Below, piece by piece: positions 52,150-61,092 of a stretch of 64,000 nt of DNA; positions within the stretch are counted from its first letter, which is position 1, and every line of letters starts with the position of its first letter. The position numbers were made by a program, and so were the translations under genes. Origin of the DNA: Saprospiraceae bacterium (GTDB lineage: Bacteria; Bacteroidota; Bacteroidia; Chitinophagales; Saprospiraceae); assembly GCA_041392805.1 (NCBI GenBank), contig JAWKLJ010000002.1:1565001-1629000 (forward strand). The letters run 5' to 3'. The notes beneath the pieces are model-generated. The model was not told the origin of the DNA, ran no database searches, and was given only the letters and a program-made list of their open reading frames with translations.

Positions 52150-53514
52150 TTAATTTGCACTTGTTTTCATTTTTGTCATAAAATAAGGAATAAAAAACAT
52201 AAAAAAACAGGCCAAGGAACCGATTATATTTGCACTTAACAGGTCTGCATATTTTCCACCGGTAAAGTGCCATGAGGTCGGATAAAGCCCCAAGGCGACG
52301 ACCACTCCCATACCTAACCCAGCCCCCACGGCCCCATAAAAAGAAAATTTTGGGGCGTCCAAAAACCAAAACAGGAACACTGGCGCCAGACCGATCACCA
52401 TTGTTCCACTGACGGTGGTCGCCGTAAGTATTTCAGGCTTTAAAAAGACGGGGATGGTGCCCAAAATAGTGATAATAATCATCGATTTTCGGCCGCCGGA
52501 CAGCGAAGGATTCCCTTCTTTTTTGAGATCCAGGTGAATCAATTTTGAAAAAGAGCTAAAGGTAGAATCCAAGGTAGAAGCCGCAGAGGTAATCATGATG
52601 AAGTTTATCAGCAGCATCATGGGGACGCCCAGCAGCTTGGCCACGCCAACCGCAGCCTGCCCTTCGACGCCCTCCAATTGCCCATAAATACCAATAAAAC
52701 TAAATAATAAAATACAAATGGCCCCTATACCAAAAGCGGCTATAAAACTCCTTAAGGTCGTCGTTTTATCTGCGATAAACCCGCGGTCCGTCATGACCGG
52801 ATCGTGAAAAGGATAACTCAGTGACTGGATAATGGCCACCCATAGCAGGTTTAGACCCATGCCCCAGGACCACACCCCTGTCTTGACATATCGCATGGCT
52901 CCTCCATCTGTTTTGGGAATAATGATTACCAACAAGACCACGAGGATTAAACCAAATAACACCATTTGGATCAAATCTGTCAGGATAGAACTACTCATTC
53001 CGCCTTTGATCGAATAGGCCAGGGTCAAAAAAGTAAACACCAAAATAGCGCTATAATAGGGCTTAGTTCCCACTTCCCCGAAATAACTTCCAATAACGAT
53101 GGTATTCGACCAGACCTCATTAAACAAGCGGATGCCAATCAGCAAAGAAAACAGGGCAATGGCCCCAAATCCATATTTAGTTTCCAGGAAATGATGAATG
53201 CTTTTGAACCCTCCCTTTGATCGAAGTTGGTAAATAACGATCCCAGCCACCACAAAAGAGAGATAATAAGCAGCATAAGCCAGTCCCCCGACGATCCCAA
53301 ATGACAGACCCAAATTGGCCGCATTGGTGATGGATTTTGCAAAAAGCCATGATATGACCAGGCTGCTGGTGAGTAACCAGAAATTTGGGCTGCGGTCTTT
53401 TCTACTGCCTTTAAAAAAGTCGTTGACCGACTTGGCATTTGGGGCGATCCAGAAGAGGGCCAGACTGGAGCCAATAACCAAAAGCCATTGCAGTAGGGTA
53501 TAATCTAGTGTCAT
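52150..53514 (-). CDS. Sodium:solute symporter family protein
   Basis: 454 residues, about 12-13 membrane helices. The start is LLQWLLVIGSSLALFWIAPN. It continues with FFKGSRKDRSPNFWLLTSSL, the region characteristic of SSS family members after the first helix, then WLFAKSITNAANLGLSFG and YSIKGGMSSSILTDLIQMV, which carries the SSS family signature. It takes up an organic solute with Na+. It begins 3 bp after susD, so it is probably the inner-membrane partner of the SusC/SusD pair; the substrate is unknown. Confidence 0.87.
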   Translation of the reverse strand: MTLDYTLLQWLLVIGSSLALFWIAPNAKSVNDFFKGSRKDRSPNFWLLTSSLVISWLFAKSITNAANLGLSFGIVGGLAYAAYYLSFVVAGIVIYQLRSKGGFKSIHHFLETKYGFGAIALFSLLIGIRLFNEVWSNTIVIGSYFGEVGTKPYYSAILVFTFLTLAYSIKGGMSSSILTDLIQMVLFGLILVVLLVIIIPKTDGGAMRYVKTGVWSWGMGLNLLWVAIIQSLSYPFHDPVMTDRGFIADKTTTLRSFIAAFGIGAICILLFSFIGIYGQLEGVEGQAAVGVAKLLGVPMMLLINFIMITSAASTLDSTFSSFSKLIHLDLKKEGNPSLSGGRKSMIIITILGTIPVFLKPEILTATTVSGTMVIGLAPVFLFWFLDAPKFSFYGAVGAGLGMGVVVALGLYPTSWHFTGGKYADLLSANIIGSLACFFMFFIPYFMTKMKTSAN

Positions 53515-53517
53515 CGT

Positions 53518-54969
53518 TTATTTATTATCCCACCAAACGGGGTAATTGATACTATTACCATTGGTTTCTGCTGCCGCTTTCGCAAAATGCTCAAGGTTCA
53601 AAGCCGCCTCATCTGTTGGGTAAGGCATTCTGACAGGAATAAGGTTGTCGTTTAAACTTGCGGCAATCGTTTTTAATGCAGGAAACCCAGTACGTCTGTA
53701 TTCTATCCAGCCTTCGTACCCATTGGTACTGCTGGCTATCCATTTTTGCGTTATAATCTGAGCTAAGCCATCTTGGGCATTGCTTCCAAAGGCGGCAGGC
53801 CCTTCATTCAGGTAATTGGCAGGCATTGCCACGCCCCAATACGCAAAGGCTAAACCAACCGCTTGATCATATAGAATTTTTGGATCTTCCGCTAGCCATC
53901 CTTTCTGGGCCGCCTCAGCCAGGAGAAAATAGGTTTCCCAAGCCGACATATAGGTGCCATCCAATCGATCTGTTTGCTCTCGGAAAATCGTGCCTGCGAG
54001 AGAGAAATCGGCAACTGAGATAGACAAATTGGCCGCATCCGGGCCATTGAGCAGCCCCCGGTATTCGTCCGGAAAGCGCTCGGTTGGCCTATAAAAGACC
54101 GCTACCCTGGGGTCGTTTAAACTGCCAAAAATCTCCTGGGCTGTCGCCGACATGATGAACAAATTGAAATCGCCAGTTCGCAAGTTGGCCATTCGGAAGT
54201 TATTGGGCTGTGAGGCTGAAAAATCAAAAGAGGCATTTTGCGTATTACTTTGGATAAAGGCTCCTTCCTGGTAAAGCTGCTGTATTTGTTGGCTGACGTC
54301 CTTTTGGTCTGATATCCGCATCAGGTATTTGATGCGCAATGAATTGGCAAACCTTATCCAGGCCGCCAAGTTTCCATTAAATAAAATATCTCCACCTAGT
54401 GCTTGTGCACCTTTATAACTCCCAATGGCTTCCACTGCCTTATTTAAGTTATCCAAGATGCCTTCTTCACCCAGATAAATCATCTCTTGAGGATCATATG
54501 TTGGTGTAATCAAGCCATCCGGACCCCGGAGTGCCTCGGAATAGGGGAGGTCTCCGTACAAATCGGTCAGCATAGCAGAGAGATAGGCTTTCATAATCCT
54601 GGCTGGACCTTCGTAAACAGCATAGGTGGCAACCTTTTGGGATTGATCCAAGATGATTTGGTTGTCTCTTAGATTTCTATATAAAATCGGCCAGAGATTG
54701 CCGCCAAACTGCGGCTCTGTTAGGCTGTGCCGATCGAATAAATTAAAATCTATAGCTGTAAAATATTGCCCTAAAAGGTTCCCGGCTACAAATCCTTCAT
54801 AGGAGATTTCTTCCATGGCATTCCATAGTACTTGTCGCAATAACAAGGACGGTTCTACCTGGTTGGGAGCAGTTGGATTGGTGTTTATCTCTTCAAAATC
54901 TTTGGTGCAAGAACCCAGCAGTAGCAAAGGGATCAATAAGAAGCGTACTTTGATATGGTATCTGGTCAT
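53518..54969 (-). CDS. SusD/RagB-like outer-membrane lipoprotein
   Basis: 483 residues. The signal peptide ends in the lipobox LLGSC, so the mature protein starts with a lipidated Cys followed by TKDFEEINTNPTAPNQV, a standard SusD-like_2 opening. TPR-like helices make up the fold (PARIMKAYLSAMLTDLYGDL, GNLAAWIRFANSLRIKYLMR, AWETYFLLAEAAQKGWL). The C-terminus ends in VWWDNK. It acts with the SusC receiver as the lid that captures ligand at the cell surface. A repeat element of about 184 bp separates it from susC. Confidence 0.92.
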   Translation of the reverse strand: MTRYHIKVRFLLIPLLLLGSCTKDFEEINTNPTAPNQVEPSLLLRQVLWNAMEEISYEGFVAGNLLGQYFTAIDFNLFDRHSLTEPQFGGNLWPILYRNLRDNQIILDQSQKVATYAVYEGPARIMKAYLSAMLTDLYGDLPYSEALRGPDGLITPTYDPQEMIYLGEEGILDNLNKAVEAIGSYKGAQALGGDILFNGNLAAWIRFANSLRIKYLMRISDQKDVSQQIQQLYQEGAFIQSNTQNASFDFSASQPNNFRMANLRTGDFNLFIMSATAQEIFGSLNDPRVAVFYRPTERFPDEYRGLLNGPDAANLSISVADFSLAGTIFREQTDRLDGTYMSAWETYFLLAEAAQKGWLAEDPKILYDQAVGLAFAYWGVAMPANYLNEGPAAFGSNAQDGLAQIITQKWIASSTNGYEGWIEYRRTGFPALKTIAASLNDNLIPVRMPYPTDEAALNLEHFAKAAAETNGNSINYPVWWDNK

Positions 54970-54982
54970 GTTTTCTTTTTTA

Positions 54983-55166
54983 AGTAATGATCAAAAAATA
55001 ACTTCTCGATTTTGCTTATGATCTTTCGGCACCATACTTCGTTATTTTTTTCAGCCGTAGCGCTGCTATGCCTTCAAAAAATGCCTTCCCGAAGTAAATT
55101 CGGGACAAGCTGTCTGGCACCAAAATCTCTATTTCAAAATGCGGAACTTATTCTTTGTCCATTACT
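54983..55166. repeat. MITE-like foldback element, family B, copy 2 (inverted, with a nested palindrome)
   Basis: It is an inverted copy of 4533-4692. The ends are AGTAATGATCAAAAAATAAC and, read inward from the right, AGTAATGGACAAAGAATAAG. It has an extra piece of about 25 bp at 55085-55110 (TCCCGAAGTAAATTCGGGAC) that is absent in copy 1. It fills the gap between susC and susD. Confidence 0.8.
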
Positions 55167-55170
55167 AGGA

Positions 55171-58100
55171 TTAAAAATCAATGGACAAACTCAGGCCTAT
55201 ACTTCTCGTCGTTGCATAAGACATGTCTTCCACGCCACTTATAAACCCGGTCCCTTGAATGGCCAATTGTTCGGGATCAAAATGTTTAATCGCGGAAATG
55301 GCAAACAAGTTTTTTCCGATGAGCCCCACCGAGAAATCTTCCGCCCAGCGTAAGGCATTGAGACCCTTAGGAAAATGGTAAGTAAGATGGAAGGAGCGTA
55401 GCTTTAAAAAAGAAGCATTGAGCACATTATTCTCTTCATGGTTACGATCGTAATATTGTCGATAATAGGCTTCGGCCGAAATGGCTTTTGTATTGGGTAC
55501 GTAAACCGGATTTTCAGGGCTCCCTTGGTTCACCACACCTGCCGCAATAATGCCTTCCGCTGGTCTGTTGACGGTTTCCAGCAATTGCCCTGCAACACCT
55601 GCCAAGGATTGTGTTCTGGAGACCAGCTCACCGCCTTGGCGCCAATCGAAAGTGAATCCCAGGCTGATGTTTTTAAAGGTGAATTCATTTCGCCATCCCA
55701 GCATGAAGTCGGGGTTATAATTACCCAATTTTTTCAAAGTATTATCAACTATAAACCGTCCGTCTGAACTGATTACAAATTCTCCTTGCTCATTTTTCAA
55801 ATAGCCGGTTCCCCAAATATCGCCAATCTTGGACCCTTCGGAGACAATAAACCAAACCGTTTGATTTACATTGTCATACACCCTATTATAAGCAAGGGTA
55901 ATTTGCTCGACTCCGTCAGGTAAAGATTCCACCCTGGAAACATTTTGGCTGAAGTTAAATTGGCTATTCCACCTGAAGGCAGGGGTATAGACAGGCGTAA
56001 TGGCCAGGATAGCCTCCAAACCTTTGGATTGCACCGAACCGCCATTGACGATCCTTTGTCCGTACCCCGTACTTCTTGCGATGGGTAAAGACAAGATTTG
56101 CTGGTCTGTGTGCATCGTATAATAGGTCAGGTCTAGGCGCAATCGATCCTCAAAAAAGCGGATATCTCCACCCCATTCTATCGCTGTGGTTTGTTCTGGC
56201 AGTAGGTTTTTATTGGCGATAAAGTCCTGATTGCTAAAGGTTGGCAATCCCCTAAAAGGTGTCTGGGATTGAAAAATGTTTGACGTTTGATAGGGATCAG
56301 TGTCATTTCCAACTTGCGCCCAGCTAGCCCTTAATTTTAGGAATGAAATAGATGGGGGCAAGGCCATTACATTCGACAATAAAAGACTTGCAGAAATAGA
56401 AGGATAGAAGAAAGCGGTATGGCTCGTCCCATTGACATTGGCCAATGCGCTGGACCAATCATTTCGCCCAGTGACATCGATATACAGCAAGTCTTTGTAC
56501 CCCATCTTAAAGAAAGCATATAAGCTATTGATGCTTTTATGGCCTTCATATACAAAGGCTTCGAGGGGGACGGCGGCGTTGGAGAAATGGTAAATACCCG
56601 GCTGGGCCAGGGCCAATGTTTGCAATTGGTCATTGCTTACTGCCTGGTTCATCCTATTCCCGCCAAGCGAAGCATCAAGCGAAATGCCATTCCAAGATTT
56701 TGTATAGTTGAGTAAAAAATCGGTATTAATTTCCCGATAAAAAAGAGCGTGTTCTGCATAGGCACCATTGCTGAAGCGATTACTGCTGTAGGCTCTTTTA
56801 AAAGAGCGCAATTCGGTGGCGTAATCCAGCCCAGCTCTTAAAACCAGGGAGAGTTCCTTGGTGAATTGATAATTAATGCTGCTAAATCCCATTAAGCGAT
56901 CTTTGCCAAATGAATTGGTGTTTTCTAGTAGCGTAAAGTAGGGATTATCAAAGAAGGTATAATTGTACGAAAATTGCCGAATATCCTGCAAGCCTGGTTG
57001 CCAGTACTCCTTCATGGCGGCAACATTGGTTTGCCTGCCTAGCCAGGCGACCAGGGCGTAGTTGATGTTTTCAGAGCCATAGCCACTGCCTGGGCGATTA
57101 TCACTTTGGGCGTGGGTGAAATTCAGCGATGTAGTGACCGTAAGCTTGTCTGTTGGTGTAAATTTTAATTTTGCCTGAACAATTTTTCGATCAAAATTGA
57201 CCCCTGGAATAATGGATTGGCTGTTTAGATTGGTAAATGACAGCCTGTAATTTCCTTTGTCATATCCGCCCTGCAGGGCTATGTTTTGGCTATTGGTAAT
57301 GCCTGTTTCGTAGAAATTTTTGAGATTATCCGGGTGAGAAACAAAGGGCGTTGGGGTGATAGGCGCTCCGCCATGTACGGCGATATCGGCGCCTCTTACC
57401 GTTGTTCCATCAGCAAGCGCAACAGGACTATCGAATTGTGGGATTTTCAATCCTATATCTAATGCAGGGCCATAGCTGTAAGTAATATTGTCATTTATTC
57501 CTCCTCCCAGGCCATCCACGTAGGAAAAGGCTCCATTATTTCCCTGACCATATTTGTTCTGAAATTGGGGTAGCCTAAAGGCTCTATCCACAAAAACGGA
57601 AGAATGATAACTAATGCCCAATCCACTTTTAGCCTGGCTTCCCTCTTTTGTCTCTATTAAAATGACCCCATTAGAGGCGCGGGCGCCATACAAGGCTGCT
57701 GCTCCGGGTCCTTTCAGTACTGAAACCGAGGCCACATCATCGGGGTTGATGTCCATGGCCCCATTGCCAAAATCGACTTCCTGGAAGCCAGCTGCCGCCT
57801 CATTGGTTACATCGAAGACGGTATTGTTATGAATGGGAATACCGTCTACGACAAATAAGGGGTTGTTATTGGTGAAGGAAGATTCACCACGGATGATAAT
57901 TTTGGAGGACGATCCCACTCCTGTCGCACCTTGGTTGATTTGGACGCCAGCAAATTGGCCGCTAAGGTTATCCAGAAAATTGACGGCCTTCACTTGCTGG
58001 ATGTCTTGTGCCGCTAGTGTTTCGATGGCATAGCCCAAATTTTTGGTTTCTCGTTTGAAACCCAAGGCCGTTACGACCACCTCATTCAAAGAAAATCCTT

Positions 58101-58389
58101 GGACCAAATCCACAGCTATAGCGGAAAATGCCATTACTACCCGGGACTGGGGGTTGTAACCGACATAACTGAAAACGAGTGTATCTCCGATTTTGGCAGC
58201 TATTTGATAGTATCCCTTTTCATCAGAAGCGGCTCCCTGTGCCGTTCCCTTCACTTGGATCGAAACCCCCGTCAATGGATCTTTGGTTTCAGCATCTGAA
58301 ACGACGCCATTGATCAGGGAAGATTGCCCATGAAGAGAAAAGGCTATCCATAAACTGGTCATAAACCAGCATACCTTTTTCAAGTGCAT
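55171..58389 (-). CDS. SusC/RagA-family TonB-linked outer-membrane protein
   Basis: About 1,072 residues from ATG 58389 (MHLKKVCWFMTSLWIAFSLH); an ATG 84 bp upstream would run through a palindrome. After the signal peptide comes a carboxypeptidase-regulatory-like domain (INGVVSDAETKDPLTGVSIQ). The SusC plug follows with NEVVVTALGFKRETKNLGYA, QINQGATGVGSSSKIIIRGE and LFVVDGIPIHNNTV. The barrel then continues to the C-terminal TTRSIGLSLSIDF. It is the TonB-driven channel of the pair with SusD. The gene follows the arsenosugar-type glycosyltransferase gene after 52 bp. What it imports is unknown; no glycoside hydrolase lies nearby. Confidence 0.94.
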   Translation of the reverse strand: MHLKKVCWFMTSLWIAFSLHGQSSLINGVVSDAETKDPLTGVSIQVKGTAQGAASDEKGYYQIAAKIGDTLVFSYVGYNPQSRVVMAFSAIAVDLVQGFSLNEVVVTALGFKRETKNLGYAIETLAAQDIQQVKAVNFLDNLSGQFAGVQINQGATGVGSSSKIIIRGESSFTNNNPLFVVDGIPIHNNTVFDVTNEAAAGFQEVDFGNGAMDINPDDVASVSVLKGPGAAALYGARASNGVILIETKEGSQAKSGLGISYHSSVFVDRAFRLPQFQNKYGQGNNGAFSYVDGLGGGINDNITYSYGPALDIGLKIPQFDSPVALADGTTVRGADIAVHGGAPITPTPFVSHPDNLKNFYETGITNSQNIALQGGYDKGNYRLSFTNLNSQSIIPGVNFDRKIVQAKLKFTPTDKLTVTTSLNFTHAQSDNRPGSGYGSENINYALVAWLGRQTNVAAMKEYWQPGLQDIRQFSYNYTFFDNPYFTLLENTNSFGKDRLMGFSSINYQFTKELSLVLRAGLDYATELRSFKRAYSSNRFSNGAYAEHALFYREINTDFLLNYTKSWNGISLDASLGGNRMNQAVSNDQLQTLALAQPGIYHFSNAAVPLEAFVYEGHKSINSLYAFFKMGYKDLLYIDVTGRNDWSSALANVNGTSHTAFFYPSISASLLLSNVMALPPSISFLKLRASWAQVGNDTDPYQTSNIFQSQTPFRGLPTFSNQDFIANKNLLPEQTTAIEWGGDIRFFEDRLRLDLTYYTMHTDQQILSLPIARSTGYGQRIVNGGSVQSKGLEAILAITPVYTPAFRWNSQFNFSQNVSRVESLPDGVEQITLAYNRVYDNVNQTVWFIVSEGSKIGDIWGTGYLKNEQGEFVISSDGRFIVDNTLKKLGNYNPDFMLGWRNEFTFKNISLGFTFDWRQGGELVSRTQSLAGVAGQLLETVNRPAEGIIAAGVVNQGSPENPVYVPNTKAISAEAYYRQYYDRNHEENNVLNASFLKLRSFHLTYHFPKGLNALRWAEDFSVGLIGKNLFAISAIKHFDPEQLAIQGTGFISGVEDMSYATTRSIGLSLSIDF

Positions 58390-58427
58390 AGTTATTATTT
58401 TTGACAATAAAAGGAAAATGTATATTT

Positions 58428-58448
58428 GTTCTAAAAGTAGTTTAGAAC
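58428..58448 (-). promoter_or_regulatory. Palindrome overlapping the glycosyltransferase stop, upstream of susC
   Basis: GTTCTAAA-AGTAG-TTTAGAAC is an 8-bp stem with a 5-base loop. The glycosyltransferase stop codon lies inside it. About 40 bp before the susC start, it may be an operator or weak terminator. Confidence 0.4.
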
Positions 58449-59122
58449 GAGTAGGGAGGGGCTCTGAGGCCAACCTGGTATGCCCTGAACCGGCTGATAA
58501 ATGGCAGGGTAACCTGGCAGGAGAAGAAAAAATATCGCAATCCTTTTACAAACTTTATGAAAGGATGGAAGCTGAGGTGTAGAATGGAGTGAAGGGTAGA
58601 AAAAGAATCAAGGTCAACCAAGGTCCTTAGCTCGAGGATAGGACTGCTTTGGGCCTCAAATAGGGTTTTTATTTGATCTAAGACGAATTCGGTTTCCCAG
58701 TTTAGCCCAGCTAAGGCTGTTTTTTCGAATTGTTTTTTCGAAATACCTAAAAGGTAAATCCCCCCATCCTTTGAAGGGCCAATGACGGCTTTACCCGCTT
58801 TTAGCCCCAAGACGGCTTGTTGCAGGTCCCTTGGTGTCAAAAAAGGGCAATCTGCGCCAATGGCGATGACTTCTTGGAAGCCCTTTTCAAATTGCTCAGC
58901 AATGGCATTGCTGAATTTTTCGCCAAAGGTATTTCCTACTTGTTGCTTTTCCGTCAGGATGAAGAAGGGCAATCCAGCTGACCGGACCAGTTTTTTTGAA
59001 TATTCGTATAATTGACTGGAAATGATTTGATTATGATGGGCTTGCACACTGAATTGTTTATGTGCAGCCTCAGACTCAGGCGTCCTTGTAAAAAGTAATA
59101 TGCATGTTTGGTAATCAATCAT
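58442..59122 (-). CDS. TIGR04282-type (DUF2064) glycosyltransferase linked to arsenosugar biosynthesis
   Basis: 226 residues from ATG 59122, four bases after the ArsS stop, with GGAG in the gap as ribosome binding site. The NTP-transferase-like fold is seen: ILLFTRTPESEAAHKQF, NTFGEKFSNAIAEQFEKGF, VIAIGADCPFLTPRDLQQA and IGPSKDGGIYLLGISK. It is proposed in the family to transfer a sugar in arsenosugar biosynthesis. The C-terminal 40 residues are hydrophobic and aromatic. Confidence 0.85.
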   Translation of the reverse strand: MIDYQTCILLFTRTPESEAAHKQFSVQAHHNQIISSQLYEYSKKLVRSAGLPFFILTEKQQVGNTFGEKFSNAIAEQFEKGFQEVIAIGADCPFLTPRDLQQAVLGLKAGKAVIGPSKDGGIYLLGISKKQFEKTALAGLNWETEFVLDQIKTLFEAQSSPILELRTLVDLDSFSTLHSILHLSFHPFIKFVKGLRYFFFSCQVTLPFISRFRAYQVGLRAPPYSF

Positions 59123-59126
59123 GCTC

Positions 59127-60197
59127 CTAGCTAATTTCTCCGCCACAGCTTGATCCGGCACCTGCCGTACAACCATAACAATGTTGGTTCAAAAGGATTT
59201 TTCTATCCTGCAAGGAGGCGGCATCAAAATCGCGGATATGCTGAATGGGATTAGCCACTTTTAAATCCAGCATTTGATTAAAATCGCAATCATACAAATA
59301 GCCATCCCAACTCACAGAAATCGTATTCAGGCACATTAAGCCATTGATGGTTGCAGGGTTAAAAGCTTCTACCAATTTTTCCATATAGGCAGTATAATTG
59401 TTTGACTCCAGCAGGTAGTCTAAGAAGCGACTTACAGGTAAATTGGTAATACAGAAAAGTGAGTTGAAGTCAATATCGAATTTGCGTTTTAATTGTCGCT
59501 TAAACTCTGCCTCCAGGCTAGCCTGTGAAGCAGGAAGATAGGCGCCTGAAGGATTGTAAACAAGGTCGAGGGTAAGGCCAGAGCCTTCTTTGCCATAGCC
59601 GACCTCATTTAATAATTTTAGAGCGGAGATCGAATCATCAAAAACACCGTCACCCCGTTGTTTATCCGTCCGTTTTTTGGCAAAGTAGGGCAGGGAAGAG
59701 ATCACATGCACCTTGTGTTTGGCCAGGAAATCAGGAAGATCCCGGTATTTAGGATTAGCCATAATGATGGTGAGGTTACAGCGATCGATCACCTGTTTAC
59801 CTAGGTTACTGACTGCTTCCACAAACCACCTGAAATGGGCGTTCATTTCTGGGGCTCCCCCCGTAATATCTACCGTGTGGATACTTGGCACCGATGCAAT
59901 GATCTCCAGGCATTGCTCAAGGGTTGCTCGATCCATGTTTTCCGCTTTCCGATCAGGTCCAGCATCAACGTGGCAATGCCCACAGGTTTGGTTGCACAAT
60001 TTTCCAATGTTAATCTGGAAAATTTCAATGGGGCGGGGTACCAAGTTTGGATATCCGTTTTCGGCTATTTTATCCGTGAATTTCGGAAAATTTGCATCCG
60101 CCACCTCTTTTCCATTCAGTACTTTTAATTGAAAAAAGGAATCTGAAAGTTCTGCCCCTCTCGATTTAAGGGATTTTCCTATTTGTTTTATACCCAT
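59127..60197 (-). CDS. arsS: Arsenosugar biosynthesis radical SAM protein ArsS
   Basis: 356 residues. The radical SAM cluster motif is CNQTCGHCH (CxxxCxxC) at about residues 72-80, followed by VDAGPDRKAENM and VDITGGAPEMNAHFRW. The C-terminal end CYGCTAGAGSSCGGEIS is the family's conserved Cys-rich tail; the Cys positions are encoded as Cys, so it is not the selenoprotein form. ArsS joins the 5'-deoxyadenosyl group to methylated arsenic in arsenosugar synthesis. It is in line with an AhpD-like gene and the TIGR04282 transferase. No arsenite methyltransferase (arsM) is present in the window. Confidence 0.93.
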   Translation of the reverse strand: MGIKQIGKSLKSRGAELSDSFFQLKVLNGKEVADANFPKFTDKIAENGYPNLVPRPIEIFQINIGKLCNQTCGHCHVDAGPDRKAENMDRATLEQCLEIIASVPSIHTVDITGGAPEMNAHFRWFVEAVSNLGKQVIDRCNLTIIMANPKYRDLPDFLAKHKVHVISSLPYFAKKRTDKQRGDGVFDDSISALKLLNEVGYGKEGSGLTLDLVYNPSGAYLPASQASLEAEFKRQLKRKFDIDFNSLFCITNLPVSRFLDYLLESNNYTAYMEKLVEAFNPATINGLMCLNTISVSWDGYLYDCDFNQMLDLKVANPIQHIRDFDAASLQDRKILLNQHCYGCTAGAGSSCGGEIS

Positions 60198-60258
60198 AAT
60201 GGGAAATTGATTTTTAGGTTATTAAAAAAACTGGATTTTCAACTTTCCCCTTCCTGCT

Positions 60259-60342
60259 GGCGCTACCGAGGGCGAATCCCGATGGGATTGGAATTGGCCA
60301 GGCGCTGCCGAGGGTGAATCCCGATGGGATTGGAATTGGCCA
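60259..60342. repeat. Two tandem 42-bp units between the arsS and AhpD-like genes
   Basis: GGCGCTACCGAGGGCGAATC continues CCGATGGGATTGGAATTGGCCA; the second unit differs at two positions. AATCCCGATGGGATT inside each is palindromic. Confidence 0.8.
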
Positions 60343-60386
60343 GGTTTTTGCTTTGGCTCGTTGAATTTGTGGGCCTTCTCACCTCC

Positions 60387-60725
60387 CTACATCCCCATCT
60401 GCTCTGCCTGGTTTTTCATTTGAACACCGTATACCAGCGTAGATCCAGCTTTGATAGCAGCAGCTACATGAACGGCTTCCATCATTTGCTCCTCATCTGC
60501 CCCTTTTTCCAGGCAAGAAGAAGTATAAGCATCAATGCAATAGGGACACTGGACCGTATGGGAAACAGCCAGGGCAATCAGGCATTTCTCCCTTTCCGTT
60601 AAGGCGGTATCCCCTTTAAAAACGGTACCATACCAATCGAAGAATTTCTTCCCCATGACTTCTTGTAACTCCGTAATGCTACCGAATTTTTTCAGGTCTT
60701 CCGGATTGAAATACTGCTTATTCAT
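60387..60725 (-). CDS. Arsenosugar-cluster AhpD/carboxymuconolactone decarboxylase-like protein
   Basis: 112 residues, all helical. The motif TVQCPYCIDAYTSSCLEKGA has the redox CxxC and downstream Cys of AhpD-like proteins, and ALTEREKCLIALAVSH precedes it. It matches the family often found beside arsS and described as peroxidase-like. It is probably transcribed with arsS (189-bp gap with tandem repeats). Its role may be protection or reduction of thiol-arsenic intermediates; this is inference. Confidence 0.87.
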   Translation of the reverse strand: MNKQYFNPEDLKKFGSITELQEVMGKKFFDWYGTVFKGDTALTEREKCLIALAVSHTVQCPYCIDAYTSSCLEKGADEEQMMEAVHVAAAIKAGSTLVYGVQMKNQAEQMGM

Positions 60726-61092
60726 TCATTGATTTTGGTTCTCTGAACATGTTTTGTGGGAGCCAAAAAGAGATAGATCATAGTCCTTTTATTCAATGGG
60801 TTTCGATCTTTCTATAGATTTGACAACAAAAATGGTCAGAAAAGGTTAGTTTTTTGATAACAATAAGTCACCTCGCTTTACACTTGGCTAAAACATCTGA
60901 GCCAAACCTACACTAATTTGCCCATTCTCCAAAGAATAGTTAAATGGATTGTCCTAAAACAGACAGGTAGTAGAAGGAATAATAGGTTTAAGCCACATTA
61001 ATCTTAAAAGCATTTGAATAGAAAATCGTATTTTGGTTTCCATTTGTTCTTGTAAAGGAAACGGTGCAATTTTGATAATTAGGATTGAACAC
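60726..61092. other. Divergent intergenic region
   Basis: It separates the minus-strand AhpD-like gene from the plus-strand LytTR membrane regulator. I see no ORF, repeat or RNA gene; promoters for both genes must lie here but no box is convincing. Confidence 0.4.

Noticed and set aside
59127..59180. Possible selenocysteine in ArsS
   Set aside because: The C-terminal Cys codons are intact and the frame ends with TAG after GGEIS; no in-frame TGA is involved.
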